Shown: positions 16,783 through 25,794 of the stretch, piece by piece | Layout: each line of letters opens with the position of its first letter | Numbering within the stretch: position 1 is the first letter of the stretch | Assembly (NCBI RefSeq): GCF_030345795.1 | Contig: NZ_JAUALB010000001.1 | Coordinates: 2,537,001-2,601,000 of the forward strand | From: Micromonospora sp. WMMA1363 | Lineage (GTDB): Bacteria; Actinomycetota; Actinomycetes; Mycobacteriales; Micromonosporaceae | Reading direction: 5' to 3' | Length of the DNA: 64,000 nucleotides | Made by a program: the position numbers and the translations under genes | The notes under the pieces: generated by a model | Seen by the model: the letters and a program-made list of their open reading frames with translations, nothing else | What the model was told of the DNA's origin: nothing | The model's database searches: none

Positions 16783-18525
16783 GTGTCCGAGCTGGTGGAC
16801 CGTTACGGCGTCGCCGTAACGGTCGTCCTTCCGTCGTTGGCCGACAACCACGCCCAGGACATCGCCGAGTTCCGACCGTCGACCGGCGAGCACGTGCGAC
16901 GCCCCGATGTCGTGGTCGGACGTCGCCTCAACGCCGAGATCCTGGAGCGGGCCGGCGTCCGCGACGCGGCCGCGGTGGCTCTCGTCGGCGCCGACGACGT
17001 AACCAACGTGGACGCCGCCATGATCGTACGCGAGCTGGCCCCGGAGGTTCGTTTGGTGGTCCGCCTGTTCAACCCGGTGCTCGGCGACGGCGTGGCGGCC
17101 ATGCTCGGGGACTGCGCCGTGCTCTCCGGCTCGGAGATCGCCGCGCCGGCGTTCGTCGCGGCGACGCTCGGCGACAACGTCCCGACATACCTGCGGTTGG
17201 CGGAGGACGAGCTGCTGCGTGCGGCCCCGCGCCGGACGCTGGGCGGGTCGACCGCGGACATCGTCTGCGGGCTGGCTGACACCAGCGGGCCGGAGCCGGT
17301 CACCCTCCCCGCCGACGAGGACGCCGCCGACCTGGTCCTGGTCCGGGCACACGAGCGGCACCACCGGGCGCCGGCCCGCCGGCGGCCCCGGCTGCTGCGC
17401 GCCACCCGGCTGGTCCTCAGCCGCAACCTACGGTTCGCGCTGGCCGGCACGGCAGCGCTGTTCGCGGTCGCCAGCCTGCTGCTCGCGTACGCCCGGGACC
17501 TGAACGTCGCCGAGGCCGGCTACCTCACCCTGCTCACCGCGCTCGGCGGGGCCGAGACGGACCCTGCCGCCCCGCTCGCCGAGAAGGTGACCTCGGTGGT
17601 GCTGGTGGTCGCCGGGGTGGCCCTGGTGCCCACGGTCACCGCCCTGGTGGTCGACTCGCTGGTGCACGCCCGGTTGGCGGTGGCGGCCGGTGGTCTCACC
17701 GACCCGGTCGCCGACCACGTGATCGTGGTGGGTCTGGGCAACGTCGGCACCAGGGTGATCGAGGAGCTGCACGCCTTCGGCGTAGCGGTGGTCGCGGTGG
17801 ACCGGGCGGCGTCGGCCCGGGGCGTGGCGGTCGCCCGCGAGCTGGGACAGCCCGTGCTGATCGGGGACGCCACCCGGCCGGAGACGCTGCGGTCCGCGTC
17901 CGTGCGGACCTGCCGGGCCCTGGTGATGCTGACCTCCGACGACGTGACGAACCTGGAGACCGCCCTGCTCGGCCGCGCGGCCTACCGCGCGGCGCACGGG
18001 CCGTCGGCGGAACCGTTGCGGGTGGTGCTGCGGCTCTTCGACGGCGGCTTCGCCCAACGGGTCCAGCGGACCTTCGGCATCAACCACTCGCGCAGTGTCT
18101 CCTACCTGGCCGCCCCCGCGTTCGCGGCGGCCATGATGGGCCGTGAGGTGATCGACACCATCTCGGTCGACCGGCGGATCATACTGGTGGCCGAGCTGCC
18201 GGTCGGCGCCGGTTCTGACCTCGAGGGCCGATACTGCCCGGAGATCTCGGTCGCCGGGGCGGTCCGGGTCATCGCGATGCGCACCGGTCGGGCCGGCCAA
18301 ACCATCTGGTCGTTACCGGAGCGCCGGCCGCTGGTCCGCACCGATCGGCTGGTCGTGGTGGCGACCCGGGCCGGGCTCGCGGCGCTGCTGCCCCGCACCG
18401 TGCCCTGGGCCGACGCGCCGGCCGAGGGCTCGCCGCGTAGCCCGCTACCCCGGTCGGGCGGGTCACCACCGCCGGTCGCCGACGGCGCGGATGCGGCGCC
18501 CGGACCGATGCCGTCGGCCGGGTGA
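16783..18525 (+). CDS. RCK/TrkA-N double-domain channel-like protein (start codon apparently lost)
   Basis: At least 580 residues with the order nucleotide-binding RCK domain, two transmembrane helices with a pore-like loop (about residues 215-300), then a second RCK domain starting VADHVIVVGLGNVGTRVIEEL near residue 310. This is a potassium-channel-like arrangement, but the filter position reads TALGGAETD rather than TVGYGD. The first in-frame start codon is the GTG at 16783. The frame is open back to a stop at 16621 and encodes QRFVVCGDGGLARRLVSEL just upstream, the first Rossmann strand and glycine loop, so the true protein should begin near 16700. A single base missing at the lipoprotein stop would explain this. 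Annotated from 16783 for want of a better codon. Confidence 0.75.
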   Translation: MSELVDRYGVAVTVVLPSLADNHAQDIAEFRPSTGEHVRRPDVVVGRRLNAEILERAGVRDAAAVALVGADDVTNVDAAMIVRELAPEVRLVVRLFNPVLGDGVAAMLGDCAVLSGSEIAAPAFVAATLGDNVPTYLRLAEDELLRAAPRRTLGGSTADIVCGLADTSGPEPVTLPADEDAADLVLVRAHERHHRAPARRRPRLLRATRLVLSRNLRFALAGTAALFAVASLLLAYARDLNVAEAGYLTLLTALGGAETDPAAPLAEKVTSVVLVVAGVALVPTVTALVVDSLVHARLAVAAGGLTDPVADHVIVVGLGNVGTRVIEELHAFGVAVVAVDRAASARGVAVARELGQPVLIGDATRPETLRSASVRTCRALVMLTSDDVTNLETALLGRAAYRAAHGPSAEPLRVVLRLFDGGFAQRVQRTFGINHSRSVSYLAAPAFAAAMMGREVIDTISVDRRIILVAELPVGAGSDLEGRYCPEISVAGAVRVIAMRTGRAGQTIWSLPERRPLVRTDRLVVVATRAGLAALLPRTVPWADAPAEGSPRSPLPRSGGSPPPVADGADAAPGPMPSAG

Positions 18526-18571
18526 GCGCCACCCGACCGCGACCTGGTCCCGCCCGGCGTCCCGCTCCAGT

Positions 18572-18740
18572 GGCGGGCGCTACGACGCGACCGCGGTCGC
18601 CCAGCCGGAGTTGGTCCGCAGCCTGCGCGAACGTGGCGTCGGCCTGGACGACGTCCAGCAGATCCTGGCTCGGCAGATCACCGTGGCGGACGTGGCGCGT
18701 GGCGCGGGCGCGCGCTGGACGCGAGATCAGGGGTCTGCGG
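18572..18740 (+). pseudogene. Fragment of a MerR-family regulator
   Basis: The plus strand reads GGRYDATAVAQPELVRSLRERGVGLDDVQQILARQITVADVA, matching the second half of a MerR DNA-binding domain and the start of its linker helix. It then needs a frameshift to continue as a helix ending EIRGLRL. There is no start and no effector domain. It lies between the channel gene and the GH3 gene as a relic. Confidence 0.5.
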
Positions 18741-18766
18741 CTGTGCCGCGGCGGCGGGCTGCCGGG

Positions 18767-20494
18767 TCAGCTGTCGCAGGTGGTGGCGGGCAGGCCGGGC
18801 ACCGGCACCGGGGAGCGGCCGGCGGGCGGGGCCTTGCCCGCCAGCACGCGAGCCAGGGCGGTCATCGACGCCCCACTCGACGAGTATGTGGCCAGCAGCG
18901 TCGGTGAGACCGCCTTGGCCAGCACGTACGGGGTGTCTGTGGCGACCGTGACGGCAGCGTCGGCGCGCAGGTCGTCCGCGTCGTCGCCGTAGCCGACCAG
19001 GTGCACCACCGTGCCGCCGCCGGCGACCACACGCACCCCGGCCGCGGTCAGCGCCTCGGCCAACACCGTGCGGGTGTGGTCGCGGCCTGCGGAGGCGGTC
19101 ACCGTCACCGGACCACGCACCGGCGCGCCGCACCGACCCCGCAGCACCGTCACCGCCGCGGCGGCGAGCTGTCCGGCCGCGTCCCGGTGCGCCGGGGCGG
19201 CGAGGACGGACAGATCGGGGGTGGCCCGGTCGGCCAGAGTGACCTTCATGGTGAGCACCCGGGTCACCGCCTCGACCAGCCGAGCCCGGGGCAGCGAGCC
19301 GTCCCGCAGGGCGGCGAGTAACCCGTCGTACGCCTGACCGACGTGCGGCGGCATGAGAATCAGGTCGTTGCCGGCGTTCAGTGCGCGGACCGCGGCCTCC
19401 CCCGGCGGCCATCGCTTCGCCGGCGCCATGTTCATTCCGTCGGTGATCACCACTCCCCGGAACCCGAGCTGGCCCCGGAGTACCCCGGTGAGGAGCTTGT
19501 GCGAGAAGGTCGCCGGGGTACCCGGGTCGACCGACCGCACGTCAAGGTGCCCGGACATCACCGCGAGGGCGCCCGCGTCGACGCCGGCCCGGAAAGGCAC
19601 CCACGCCCCGGCTTCCAGCACCGTCCGGGGCTGTTCCAGCACGGGCAGGTCGGTGTGCGAGTCGATGGCGCTGTGGCCGTGGCCGGGGAAGTGCTTGAGG
19701 GTCGCCGCGACGCCCGCAGCCTGCAGCCCCTGTACCGCGCCGCCGACCTGGGTCGCCGCCACCTGCGGGTCGGCGCCGTACGACCGGGAGCCGATGACCG
19801 TGCTGGGGGTGGCGAGCACGTCGGCGACCGGAGCGAAGTCGACGTTGATGCCCATGGCGGCGAGCTCGGTGCCGGCGGCCCGCCAGGCCGCCTCGGTCAG
19901 CTCTGGCCGGCCGGCCGCACCGGCGGCGAGCGCGCTGGGCAGCAGCGTGACGCCGTCGGTGATCCGGGTGACCACCCCGAACTCCTGGTCGGTGCCGATC
20001 AGGAACGGCGCCGCGCCGGCGGGCAGCCGGCCGGCAGCCTCACGCAGCCCGGTGGTCAGCTGACGGACCTGCTTCGGGTTGTCGACGTTGGTCGTCTCCT
20101 GGTTGCCGCTGGTGGGGTCGTCAGCGCTGAACCCGACCAGGATCAGCCCGCCGAGGTGGTATTTCGCGATCATCGCGGCGGGCGTGTCGACGCCGGCAAG
20201 GGCCCGGTTGCCGGCGGCCGACCCAGGCGAGACGCGGGTCGCGGCGTCGCCGTACGCGTACGGCATCAGCACCTGGCCGACGAGGTCCTCGTCGGCCAGT
20301 GTGCCGGCCAGGGCCGCGGCGCGGCTGGCGGGATCACCGGCCGAGACGGAGGCCGACGGCGCCGCCGAGGACCCGGTCGGTGCCGGTGTCGGACGCGCGC
20401 GATCCGCTGTGTCGGCACAGCCGGAGACGAGCAGTGCGGTCAGTGCGGCGAACGCGATGCCGCCGCGTCGCGGAGTTGTCGACACGCGAGCCAT
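18767..20494 (-). CDS. Family 3 glycoside hydrolase lipoprotein, beta-N-acetylhexosaminidase type
   Basis: A 575-residue exported enzyme. The lipobox LLVSGC near residue 26 predicts a lipid anchor, followed by a proline/serine linker. The GH3 catalytic domain has the NagZ-type signature KHFPGHG with a nearby SHTDLP, and the nucleophile Asp in VVITDGMNM near residue 353, so it should cleave N-acetylglucosamine from cell-wall fragments. Residues after about 430 form a smaller C-terminal GH3-associated domain with a strand pattern around VTVTASAGRD and VHLVGYGDD. The ATG at 20494 lacks a strong ribosome site. It is convergent with the MerR relic. Confidence 0.9.
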   Translation of the reverse strand: MARVSTTPRRGGIAFAALTALLVSGCADTADRARPTPAPTGSSAAPSASVSAGDPASRAAALAGTLADEDLVGQVLMPYAYGDAATRVSPGSAAGNRALAGVDTPAAMIAKYHLGGLILVGFSADDPTSGNQETTNVDNPKQVRQLTTGLREAAGRLPAGAAPFLIGTDQEFGVVTRITDGVTLLPSALAAGAAGRPELTEAAWRAAGTELAAMGINVDFAPVADVLATPSTVIGSRSYGADPQVAATQVGGAVQGLQAAGVAATLKHFPGHGHSAIDSHTDLPVLEQPRTVLEAGAWVPFRAGVDAGALAVMSGHLDVRSVDPGTPATFSHKLLTGVLRGQLGFRGVVITDGMNMAPAKRWPPGEAAVRALNAGNDLILMPPHVGQAYDGLLAALRDGSLPRARLVEAVTRVLTMKVTLADRATPDLSVLAAPAHRDAAGQLAAAAVTVLRGRCGAPVRGPVTVTASAGRDHTRTVLAEALTAAGVRVVAGGGTVVHLVGYGDDADDLRADAAVTVATDTPYVLAKAVSPTLLATYSSSGASMTALARVLAGKAPPAGRSPVPVPGLPATTCDS

Positions 20495-20583
20495 CCCACC
20501 AGTTCGACGCTAATCGGGGCAACCCGACCCCGTGCGCGCCGACCCCGGGTGGCGCCCGCCGTGGCGCGGCCCGCGCGCGGGGA

Positions 20584-21075
20584 TCAGCCGACCCGGGTGA
20601 GCAGGGTCACCGGAGCGCCGTCGCCCGCGTACCGGTAGGGCTCGAGCTCGGCGTCCCAAGCGGTGCCGAGCGCCTTGTCCAGGGCGTGCGCGAGGGCCTC
20701 CGGCGCCCGGGCACTCGCCATGATGCTGCGCAGCTGGTCCTCGCCCAGCTGGATGTCGCCGGCCGCACCCACGGTGGCCCGGAACAGGCCCCGGCCCGGG
20801 ACGTACATGAAGCGCTCCCCGTCGGCGCCGGAACTCGGCTCCTCGGTGACCTCGAAACGGATCATGGGCCACTGCCGGAGGGCAGCAGCCAGCTCGGCGC
20901 CCGTCCCCGGACGACCGGTCCACCCGCACTCCGCCCGGCGGGCGCCGGAGTCGACGGGCTGAGCCGTCCACTGCAGGTTGACCGGCGCCGCGAGGACGCG
21001 CGCGATCGCCCACTCGACGTGCGAGCACACGGCGAGCGGGGTCGAGTGGACGTATACGACGCCACGCGTTGGCAC
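20584..21075 (-). CDS. DUF3145 family protein
   Basis: A 163-residue cytoplasmic protein recognised as the actinobacterial family DUF3145 by its start (MPTRGVVYVHSTPLAVCSHVEWAIARVL) and its central WPMIRFEVTEEPS...GERFMYVPGRGLF region. The function is unknown. The GTG at 21075 is supported by GGGAGG at the proper distance. It reads divergently from the 109-residue gene at 21384. Confidence 0.85.
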   Translation of the reverse strand: MPTRGVVYVHSTPLAVCSHVEWAIARVLAAPVNLQWTAQPVDSGARRAECGWTGRPGTGAELAAALRQWPMIRFEVTEEPSSGADGERFMYVPGRGLFRATVGAAGDIQLGEDQLRSIMASARAPEALAHALDKALGTAWDAELEPYRYAGDGAPVTLLTRVG

Positions 21076-21383
21076 GGTGACCTCCCGGAGAGCGAGGTGC
21101 GTCTTCCCCTACGACCTCGATCAGCCGGGTGGCTTCTGGCACACATGATGACTCCTGTGACGGATGGTGCGCCAGAGAATCGGAAAACTCGCCGGTGGAA
21201 TAGCCGGTCGGGTGACCGCCGTTGACGCTCACGACGCGGTGACCAGCCAGACATCGCAGCCGTGTACAGTTCCATTGGCGGCCTGTGCCGCGAACGTCTT
21301 TCGCGGGTCCACCTCCGGGTGAATCCGCACCAGCCCCCGGACGTCTACCCACGTCCTCCCGTACGTCTGCAAGGAGTACCTCC
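21076..21383. other. Divergent intergenic region
   Basis: A 308-base spacer between DUF3145 (minus) and the 109-codon gene (plus). It should hold both promoters. A moderately AT-richer patch (around 21145-21210) is the likeliest promoter area. No other gene is seen. Confidence 0.4.
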
Positions 21384-21713
21384 GTGGCGAGCAACACCTC
21401 TAAGACCGCGCGCGCGTCCGTCCGGGCCGGCCAGGCTGGCCAGGGTGGCGCCCTCAGCGTGCTGGGCGAGTTCAAGTACCTGATCCCGCTCAACGGCGGC
21501 AAGTACGCCTACGTGCGGAACCTGACCAACGGCAAGACCGTGCACCTGCGCACCGACTCCGAGGCCTTCATCGAGGAGATCCGGACGCTGGCCGCCGCGG
21601 GACACGCCACCAAGATCCGGGCCGAGCTGAGCACCCTCAACGTCAGCCACCCGGGTGACGGCTGGGACGCCACCGAGAAGCGCCTCGTCGAGGCCGGCGT
21701 CTTCGAGGGCTGA
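21384..21713 (+). CDS. Conserved small actinobacterial protein, unknown function
   Basis: A 109-residue soluble protein: a basic, low-complexity N-terminus (VASNTSKTARASVRAGQAGQGG) and a compact domain beginning LSVLGEFKYLIPLNGGKYAYVRNLTNGKTVHLRTDSEAF. Such proteins are widely conserved in actinomycetes without known function. The GTG at 21384 was chosen because AAGGAG lies 7 bases upstream; an open frame further upstream lacks any signal. A strong shared terminator follows. Confidence 0.8.
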   Translation: MASNTSKTARASVRAGQAGQGGALSVLGEFKYLIPLNGGKYAYVRNLTNGKTVHLRTDSEAFIEEIRTLAAAGHATKIRAELSTLNVSHPGDGWDATEKRLVEAGVFEG

Positions 21714-21730
21714 GCCCTTCCGCGTACCAC

Positions 21731-21769
21731 CGGAACCGCCCGTCGGGCCCATCCCGGCGGGCGGTTCCG
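21731..21769 (+). terminator. Bidirectional hairpin terminator
   Basis: CGGAACCGCCCG (21731-21742) pairs with CGGGCGGTTCCG (21758-21769), a 12-bp perfect stem with a 15-base GC-rich loop. It lies between two convergent genes, so it can serve both. Confidence 0.8.
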
Positions 21770-21777
21770 TGTCACGT

Positions 21778-22479
21778 TCACAACAGGTTGACCTCGCCGG
21801 TGGCGAGGTCGTAGAGAGCGCCGACCACGCTGACGCGGCCGGCAGCGACCGGCTCGGCCAGCTGATCGTCGACGCGCAGCGTGGCCACCGTCCGCAGCAC
21901 GTGCCGTCGAACGGCCAGCGGCCCGGCCTGCGGGTCACGCAGGCCGACCTCCGCGACGGCAGGTGCGATCTGGTCGACCAGGTGGGCAAGCGAGCCGTTC
22001 GGGCGCACGTTGTCACGCAGCGCGCTCACCGCCGCGGCGATCGCGCCGCACCGCTCGTGCCCCAGCACCATCACCAGGGGAACGCCGAGCTGCCCCACCA
22101 CATACTCGATGGAGCCCAGCACCGCCCGGTCCAGCACATGCCCGGCGGTGCGGATCACGCAGATCGACCCGAAAGTCTGGTCGAAGATCGCCTCCAGCGG
22201 CACCCGCGAGTCGATGCAGCCGAGCAGGACTGCGTACGGCTGCTGGTCGCCGGAGGCGGACGCCGCCGCGGCGGTGACGTCATGGCCGTGGATCGGCTGG
22301 CCGCTGACGAAGCGCCGGTTGCCGGCCAGCAGCTCGGCCAGCGCGGCGCGCGGCGTACGCCCCGCGGCGCGCCCGCCCGGATCGTCCGGCGGAGCCATGT
22401 CCGTCAGCCTGACTGGTCCCCGGAGTTCCGCGGGCCGGGTTGGCGAACCTTCTCTCCGGTGCGGTTCCCGTGATGTCAT
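21778..22479 (-). CDS. Beta-class carbonic anhydrase
   Basis: Hydrates CO2 to bicarbonate using zinc. The 233-residue protein shows the zinc ligands of the beta class: Cys and Asp-Arg in LLGCIDSRV near residue 88, and His and Cys in VLGHERCGAI near 142-145. An N-terminal extension of about 27 residues precedes MAPPDD; that internal ATG (22398) is an alternative start, since neither site has a clear ribosome-binding sequence. Bicarbonate is the cosubstrate of the acyl-CoA carboxylase encoded nearby, but no operon link exists. Confidence 0.9.
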   Translation of the reverse strand: MTSREPHRREGSPTRPAELRGPVRLTDMAPPDDPGGRAAGRTPRAALAELLAGNRRFVSGQPIHGHDVTAAAASASGDQQPYAVLLGCIDSRVPLEAIFDQTFGSICVIRTAGHVLDRAVLGSIEYVVGQLGVPLVMVLGHERCGAIAAAVSALRDNVRPNGSLAHLVDQIAPAVAEVGLRDPQAGPLAVRRHVLRTVATLRVDDQLAEPVAAGRVSVVGALYDLATGEVNLL

Positions 22480-22558
22480 GACGGGTAAGCCGGCGTTACC
22501 GACGGGTATCGGACGTTACCGTCGGTGTGACGGACTCGCACCGCCCGGGGAGGTGGCG

Positions 22559-23482
22559 ATGCCGGAGACACGTGAGGTGCGTCTGGCCGACGACGTCCGC
22601 CTGCACGTCGAGGTGAGCGGGCCGGCCGACGCCGAGGTGACGGCGGTGCTGCTGCACGGATGGACCCTGGACGGGCGTTGCTGGCACCGGCAGCTCGCCG
22701 ACCTGCGGGAACGTTTCGGCGCCGTCCGCGCGGTGACCTACGACGCCCGCGGGCACGGCCGGTCCAGCTGCATGGCGCTGCCCACCGCCACCCTGGCCCA
22801 GCTCGGCGACGACCTCGCCGCGGTGCTCGACACGGTGGCCCCCACCGGCCGGGTCGTGCTGGTCGGCCACTCGATGGGCGGCATGACGGTCATGGAGTAC
22901 GCGCACCGCCATCCCGCGCACTTCGCCGCCCGGGTCGCCGGGTTGGTGTTCGTCTCCACCACCGCGGAGGGGCACACCCACACCCGCTACGGCCTCTCAC
23001 CCCGGATCGCCCGGTTGATCCGGCTCGCCGAGACCACCGGCGCCGGCGTATTGGCCCGCTGCGGGTCCTGGCGACCGCCGCGAGCCCTGTTGCGTGCCCT
23101 CCGGCCGAGCATCCGCTGGATGCTCTTCGGCGACCGCTGCGAGCCGACCGACATCCGCCTGGTCACCTCGGCGGTGGCCCACGCGTCGCTCCGGTCGATC
23201 GGTGGTTTCCGGGCCTCGATCGGGGCGCAGGACCGGCTGGAGACCCTGGCCGAGCTGGCTCACCTGCCGGCCGCCGCGCTGGTCGGCGGCCGGGACCGGC
23301 TGACCCCGCCGCCGTGCGCCGAGTCGATCGCGGCCGCCCTTCCGGCGATCGAGCTGACCGTCTGCCCGGGTGCCGGGCACATGCTGATGATGGAGCGTCC
23401 TGATCAGGTGAACGGCGCGCTGGCCGGTGTGCTACGCCGCGTGCTGGACCGCCCCGCCGCGACGGTGGAGTCCGTCGGGTAA
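22559..23482 (+). CDS. Alpha/beta hydrolase
   Basis: A 307-residue hydrolase of the alpha/beta fold. The oxyanion motif HGWTLDG lies near residue 32, the nucleophile elbow GHSMGG near 101-106, the acid Asp in GGRDRLTPP near 245, and the catalytic His in GAGHMLMME near 273. The substrate is unknown. The ATG at 22559 follows GGGGAGGTGGCG. It is divergent from the carbonic anhydrase and 119 bases before the HelD-like gene. Confidence 0.9.
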   Translation: MPETREVRLADDVRLHVEVSGPADAEVTAVLLHGWTLDGRCWHRQLADLRERFGAVRAVTYDARGHGRSSCMALPTATLAQLGDDLAAVLDTVAPTGRVVLVGHSMGGMTVMEYAHRHPAHFAARVAGLVFVSTTAEGHTHTRYGLSPRIARLIRLAETTGAGVLARCGSWRPPRALLRALRPSIRWMLFGDRCEPTDIRLVTSAVAHASLRSIGGFRASIGAQDRLETLAELAHLPAAALVGGRDRLTPPPCAESIAAALPAIELTVCPGAGHMLMMERPDQVNGALAGVLRRVLDRPAATVESVG

Positions 23483-23601
23483 CACGTTCGCGCACCTCCG
23501 GTGCCTGCCGGTGATGCCGGGGCCGTACTCTCGTTCGGTTGGCCGGCGTACGGCCGCGCGTACCGCGCCGCCCTCGCCGTCGACATCAGGAGGAGCGAGC
23601 G

Positions 23602-25719
23602 TTGACCGACCAGACCGCGCTGGAGCAGGAGATCGCCGTCGAGCAGCGGCATCTCGACCGGGTGTACACGCGCCTGGCCGAGCTGCGCCGGTCGGCGGTC
23701 CGCGCGGAGCGGGAGGGCTACCGGCTGGCCCGGGTCGGCAACTTCGGCGCCCTGGTGGAGCGGGACGCGATGGTGTACCACGCGGCGCAGCGCCGGTACC
23801 TCCTCGACGCTGAGCACGAGGGGCTGGTCTTCGGCCGCCTCGACCTGCGTGACCGGCAGGTGCTGCACGTCGGCCGGCTGGGTATCCGCGACGAGAACGC
23901 CGCCACTCTGGTGGTGGACTGGCGCGCCCCGGCCGCCGCCGCCTTCTACCGCGCAACTCCGGCGCAGCCGCTCGACGTGGTCCGGCGTCGCATGATCCAG
24001 TCAAGCGGCGAGCGGGTCACCCGGATCGAGGACGATCTACTCGACCCGGCGGCCGCCCCGCCGGAGATGACGGTGGTCGGTGACGGCGCCCTGCTCGCCA
24101 CCCTGTCGAAGGCGACCGGACGCGGCATGCGGGACATCGTGGCCACCATCCAGCGAGAGCAGGACGAGGCGATCCGGTCCCCCGGGTCGGGCGTCACGAT
24201 CGTCTCCGGCGGCCCGGGGACCGGCAAGACCGCGGTCGCCCTGCACCGGGCAGCGTACCTGCTCTACTCCGACCGCAGCCGGTATGCCGGCGGCGGGATC
24301 CTGGTGGTCGGGCCGTCGACGGTCTTCGTCGAGTACATCGCCTCGGTGCTGCCCTCGCTGGGCGAGGACACCGCCACGCTGGCCTCGCTGGGCAGCCTCA
24401 TCCCCGGGATGACCGCGGCCCGCACCGACCCGCCGGAGGTCGCCGCGGTGAAGGGTTCACTACGGATGCGGCGGGTGCTGGAGCGCGCGGCCCGGGACGC
24501 GGTCCCGGGTGGTCCCGGCGAGCTGCGGTTGCTCTACCGGGGCCAGCTGTTGCGGATCGACCGCCGCGAGCTGGACGCCATCCGGGAGCGGGCGCTGCCG
24601 CGGGGGGCGCGACGCAACGAGGTGCGCCGGGTCGGTTTCGACGGCGTCTTCGCCGCGCTCTGGGCGCAGGCCCGGCGGTTGGGCGTCGCCGGCCTGCCGG
24701 CGCAGCACGCGTTCGAGGACGAAGTCGCCGAGCGGCCCGAGTTCCGCGAGTTCCTCAAGGCGTGGTGGCCCCGGCTGCACCCGCGCCATGTGCTCGGCTG
24801 GCTGGCTCGGCCCGATCGGCTGCGCCGGTACGCCGCCGGCGTGCTCGCCGCCCGCGAGGTCCGGCTGCTCACCGAGGCGTACCGAAGTCTGGACTCCCGG
24901 GGGCTGACCGTCGCCGACATCGCCCTGCTCGACGAACTGGACACTCTGCTCGGCAAGCCGATGAAGCCAGCCCGGCCGAAGCGGGACCCGTTCCAGCTGG
25001 CGGGTGGGGTCCGCGAGCTGAGCACGTTCGCCGACCGGCAGCGCGCCGCCCGGGAGGCCGCCCGGCGGCGCCCCGAGGACTACCGCGAGTACGCGCACGT
25101 GATGGTCGACGAGTCGCAGGACGTCTCGCCGATGCAGTGGCGCATGGTCGGGCGACGCGGACGGCTGGCGTCGTGGACCGTGGTCGGCGACCCGGCGCAA
25201 ACGGCGTGGACCGGTGACCCGGACGAGTTGGCCCGGGCCCGCGACCAGGCGCTCGGCCGTCGCCGCCGGCACTACTACACGCTCACCACCAACTACCGCA
25301 ACTCGGCGGAGATCTTCACGGTGGCGGCGGCGGAGATCCGGCGGCTCGACCCCGACCTGCCGCTGCCCACCGCCGTCCGCACGACCGGCGTCGAACCGGT
25401 TGAACTGGTGGTGCCGCCGGCGGAGTTGGAGACCGCCGTCGTGGAGGCCGCCGGTGCGCTGCTCGCCGAGGTGGCGGGGACGGTGGGCGTGATCGCGCCG
25501 GTGCCGCGCCGGGAGCAGGTCGCCGGGTGGCTGGGTGGGCTCGGCGCGCTGCGCCTACAGGTGGTGACCAGCCTGGAGGCCAAGGGTATGGAGTACGACG
25601 GGGTGGTGCTGGTCGCCCCGAGCGAGATCCGGGCCGAGCCGGGATCGGGCGTGCGAACCCTGTACGTCGCGTTGTCCCGCGCCACCCAGCGGCTGACCAC
25701 GATCGATCCCGCCGAATGA
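23602..25719 (+). CDS. HelD-like UvrD/Rep-type helicase
   Basis: A 705-residue superfamily 1 ATPase of the HelD group, which in Gram-positive bacteria binds RNA polymerase and releases it from stalled complexes. The N-terminal coiled-coil (EQEIAVEQRHLDRVYTRLAEL) is the arm inserted into the polymerase channel. The Walker A motif GGPGTGKTA is near residue 204, Walker B VDESQDV near 503, a Q-R segment GDPAQTAW near 532, and the late motif VALSRATQRL closes the protein. The TTG at 23602 is preferred because AGGAGGAG lies just upstream; a TTG 63 bases earlier has no such signal. Confidence 0.88.
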   Translation: MTDQTALEQEIAVEQRHLDRVYTRLAELRRSAVRAEREGYRLARVGNFGALVERDAMVYHAAQRRYLLDAEHEGLVFGRLDLRDRQVLHVGRLGIRDENAATLVVDWRAPAAAAFYRATPAQPLDVVRRRMIQSSGERVTRIEDDLLDPAAAPPEMTVVGDGALLATLSKATGRGMRDIVATIQREQDEAIRSPGSGVTIVSGGPGTGKTAVALHRAAYLLYSDRSRYAGGGILVVGPSTVFVEYIASVLPSLGEDTATLASLGSLIPGMTAARTDPPEVAAVKGSLRMRRVLERAARDAVPGGPGELRLLYRGQLLRIDRRELDAIRERALPRGARRNEVRRVGFDGVFAALWAQARRLGVAGLPAQHAFEDEVAERPEFREFLKAWWPRLHPRHVLGWLARPDRLRRYAAGVLAAREVRLLTEAYRSLDSRGLTVADIALLDELDTLLGKPMKPARPKRDPFQLAGGVRELSTFADRQRAAREAARRRPEDYREYAHVMVDESQDVSPMQWRMVGRRGRLASWTVVGDPAQTAWTGDPDELARARDQALGRRRRHYYTLTTNYRNSAEIFTVAAAEIRRLDPDLPLPTAVRTTGVEPVELVVPPAELETAVVEAAGALLAEVAGTVGVIAPVPRREQVAGWLGGLGALRLQVVTSLEAKGMEYDGVVLVAPSEIRAEPGSGVRTLYVALSRATQRLTTIDPAE

Positions 25720-25729
25720 ACGCCATCAT

Positions 25730-25758
25730 TTGCATACATAGCGATGTGAGCATAGATT
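25730..25758 (+). promoter_or_regulatory. Promoter overlapped by a 22-bp dyad, cation-efflux gene
   Basis: TTGCAT (25730-25735), a 17-base spacer and TAGATT (25753-25758) form a good promoter. The half sites TGC-N2-ACAT and ATGT-N2-GCA (25731-25752) make a 22-bp dyad with 8 of 11 positions paired, covering the -35 and spacer. That layout suits a metal-sensing ArsR/SmtB-type repressor. No sensor gene lies in the immediate surroundings. Confidence 0.5.
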
Positions 25759-25794
25759 GGACGCGGATCGGGACGGGTGACGGAAGGTGTCCGC

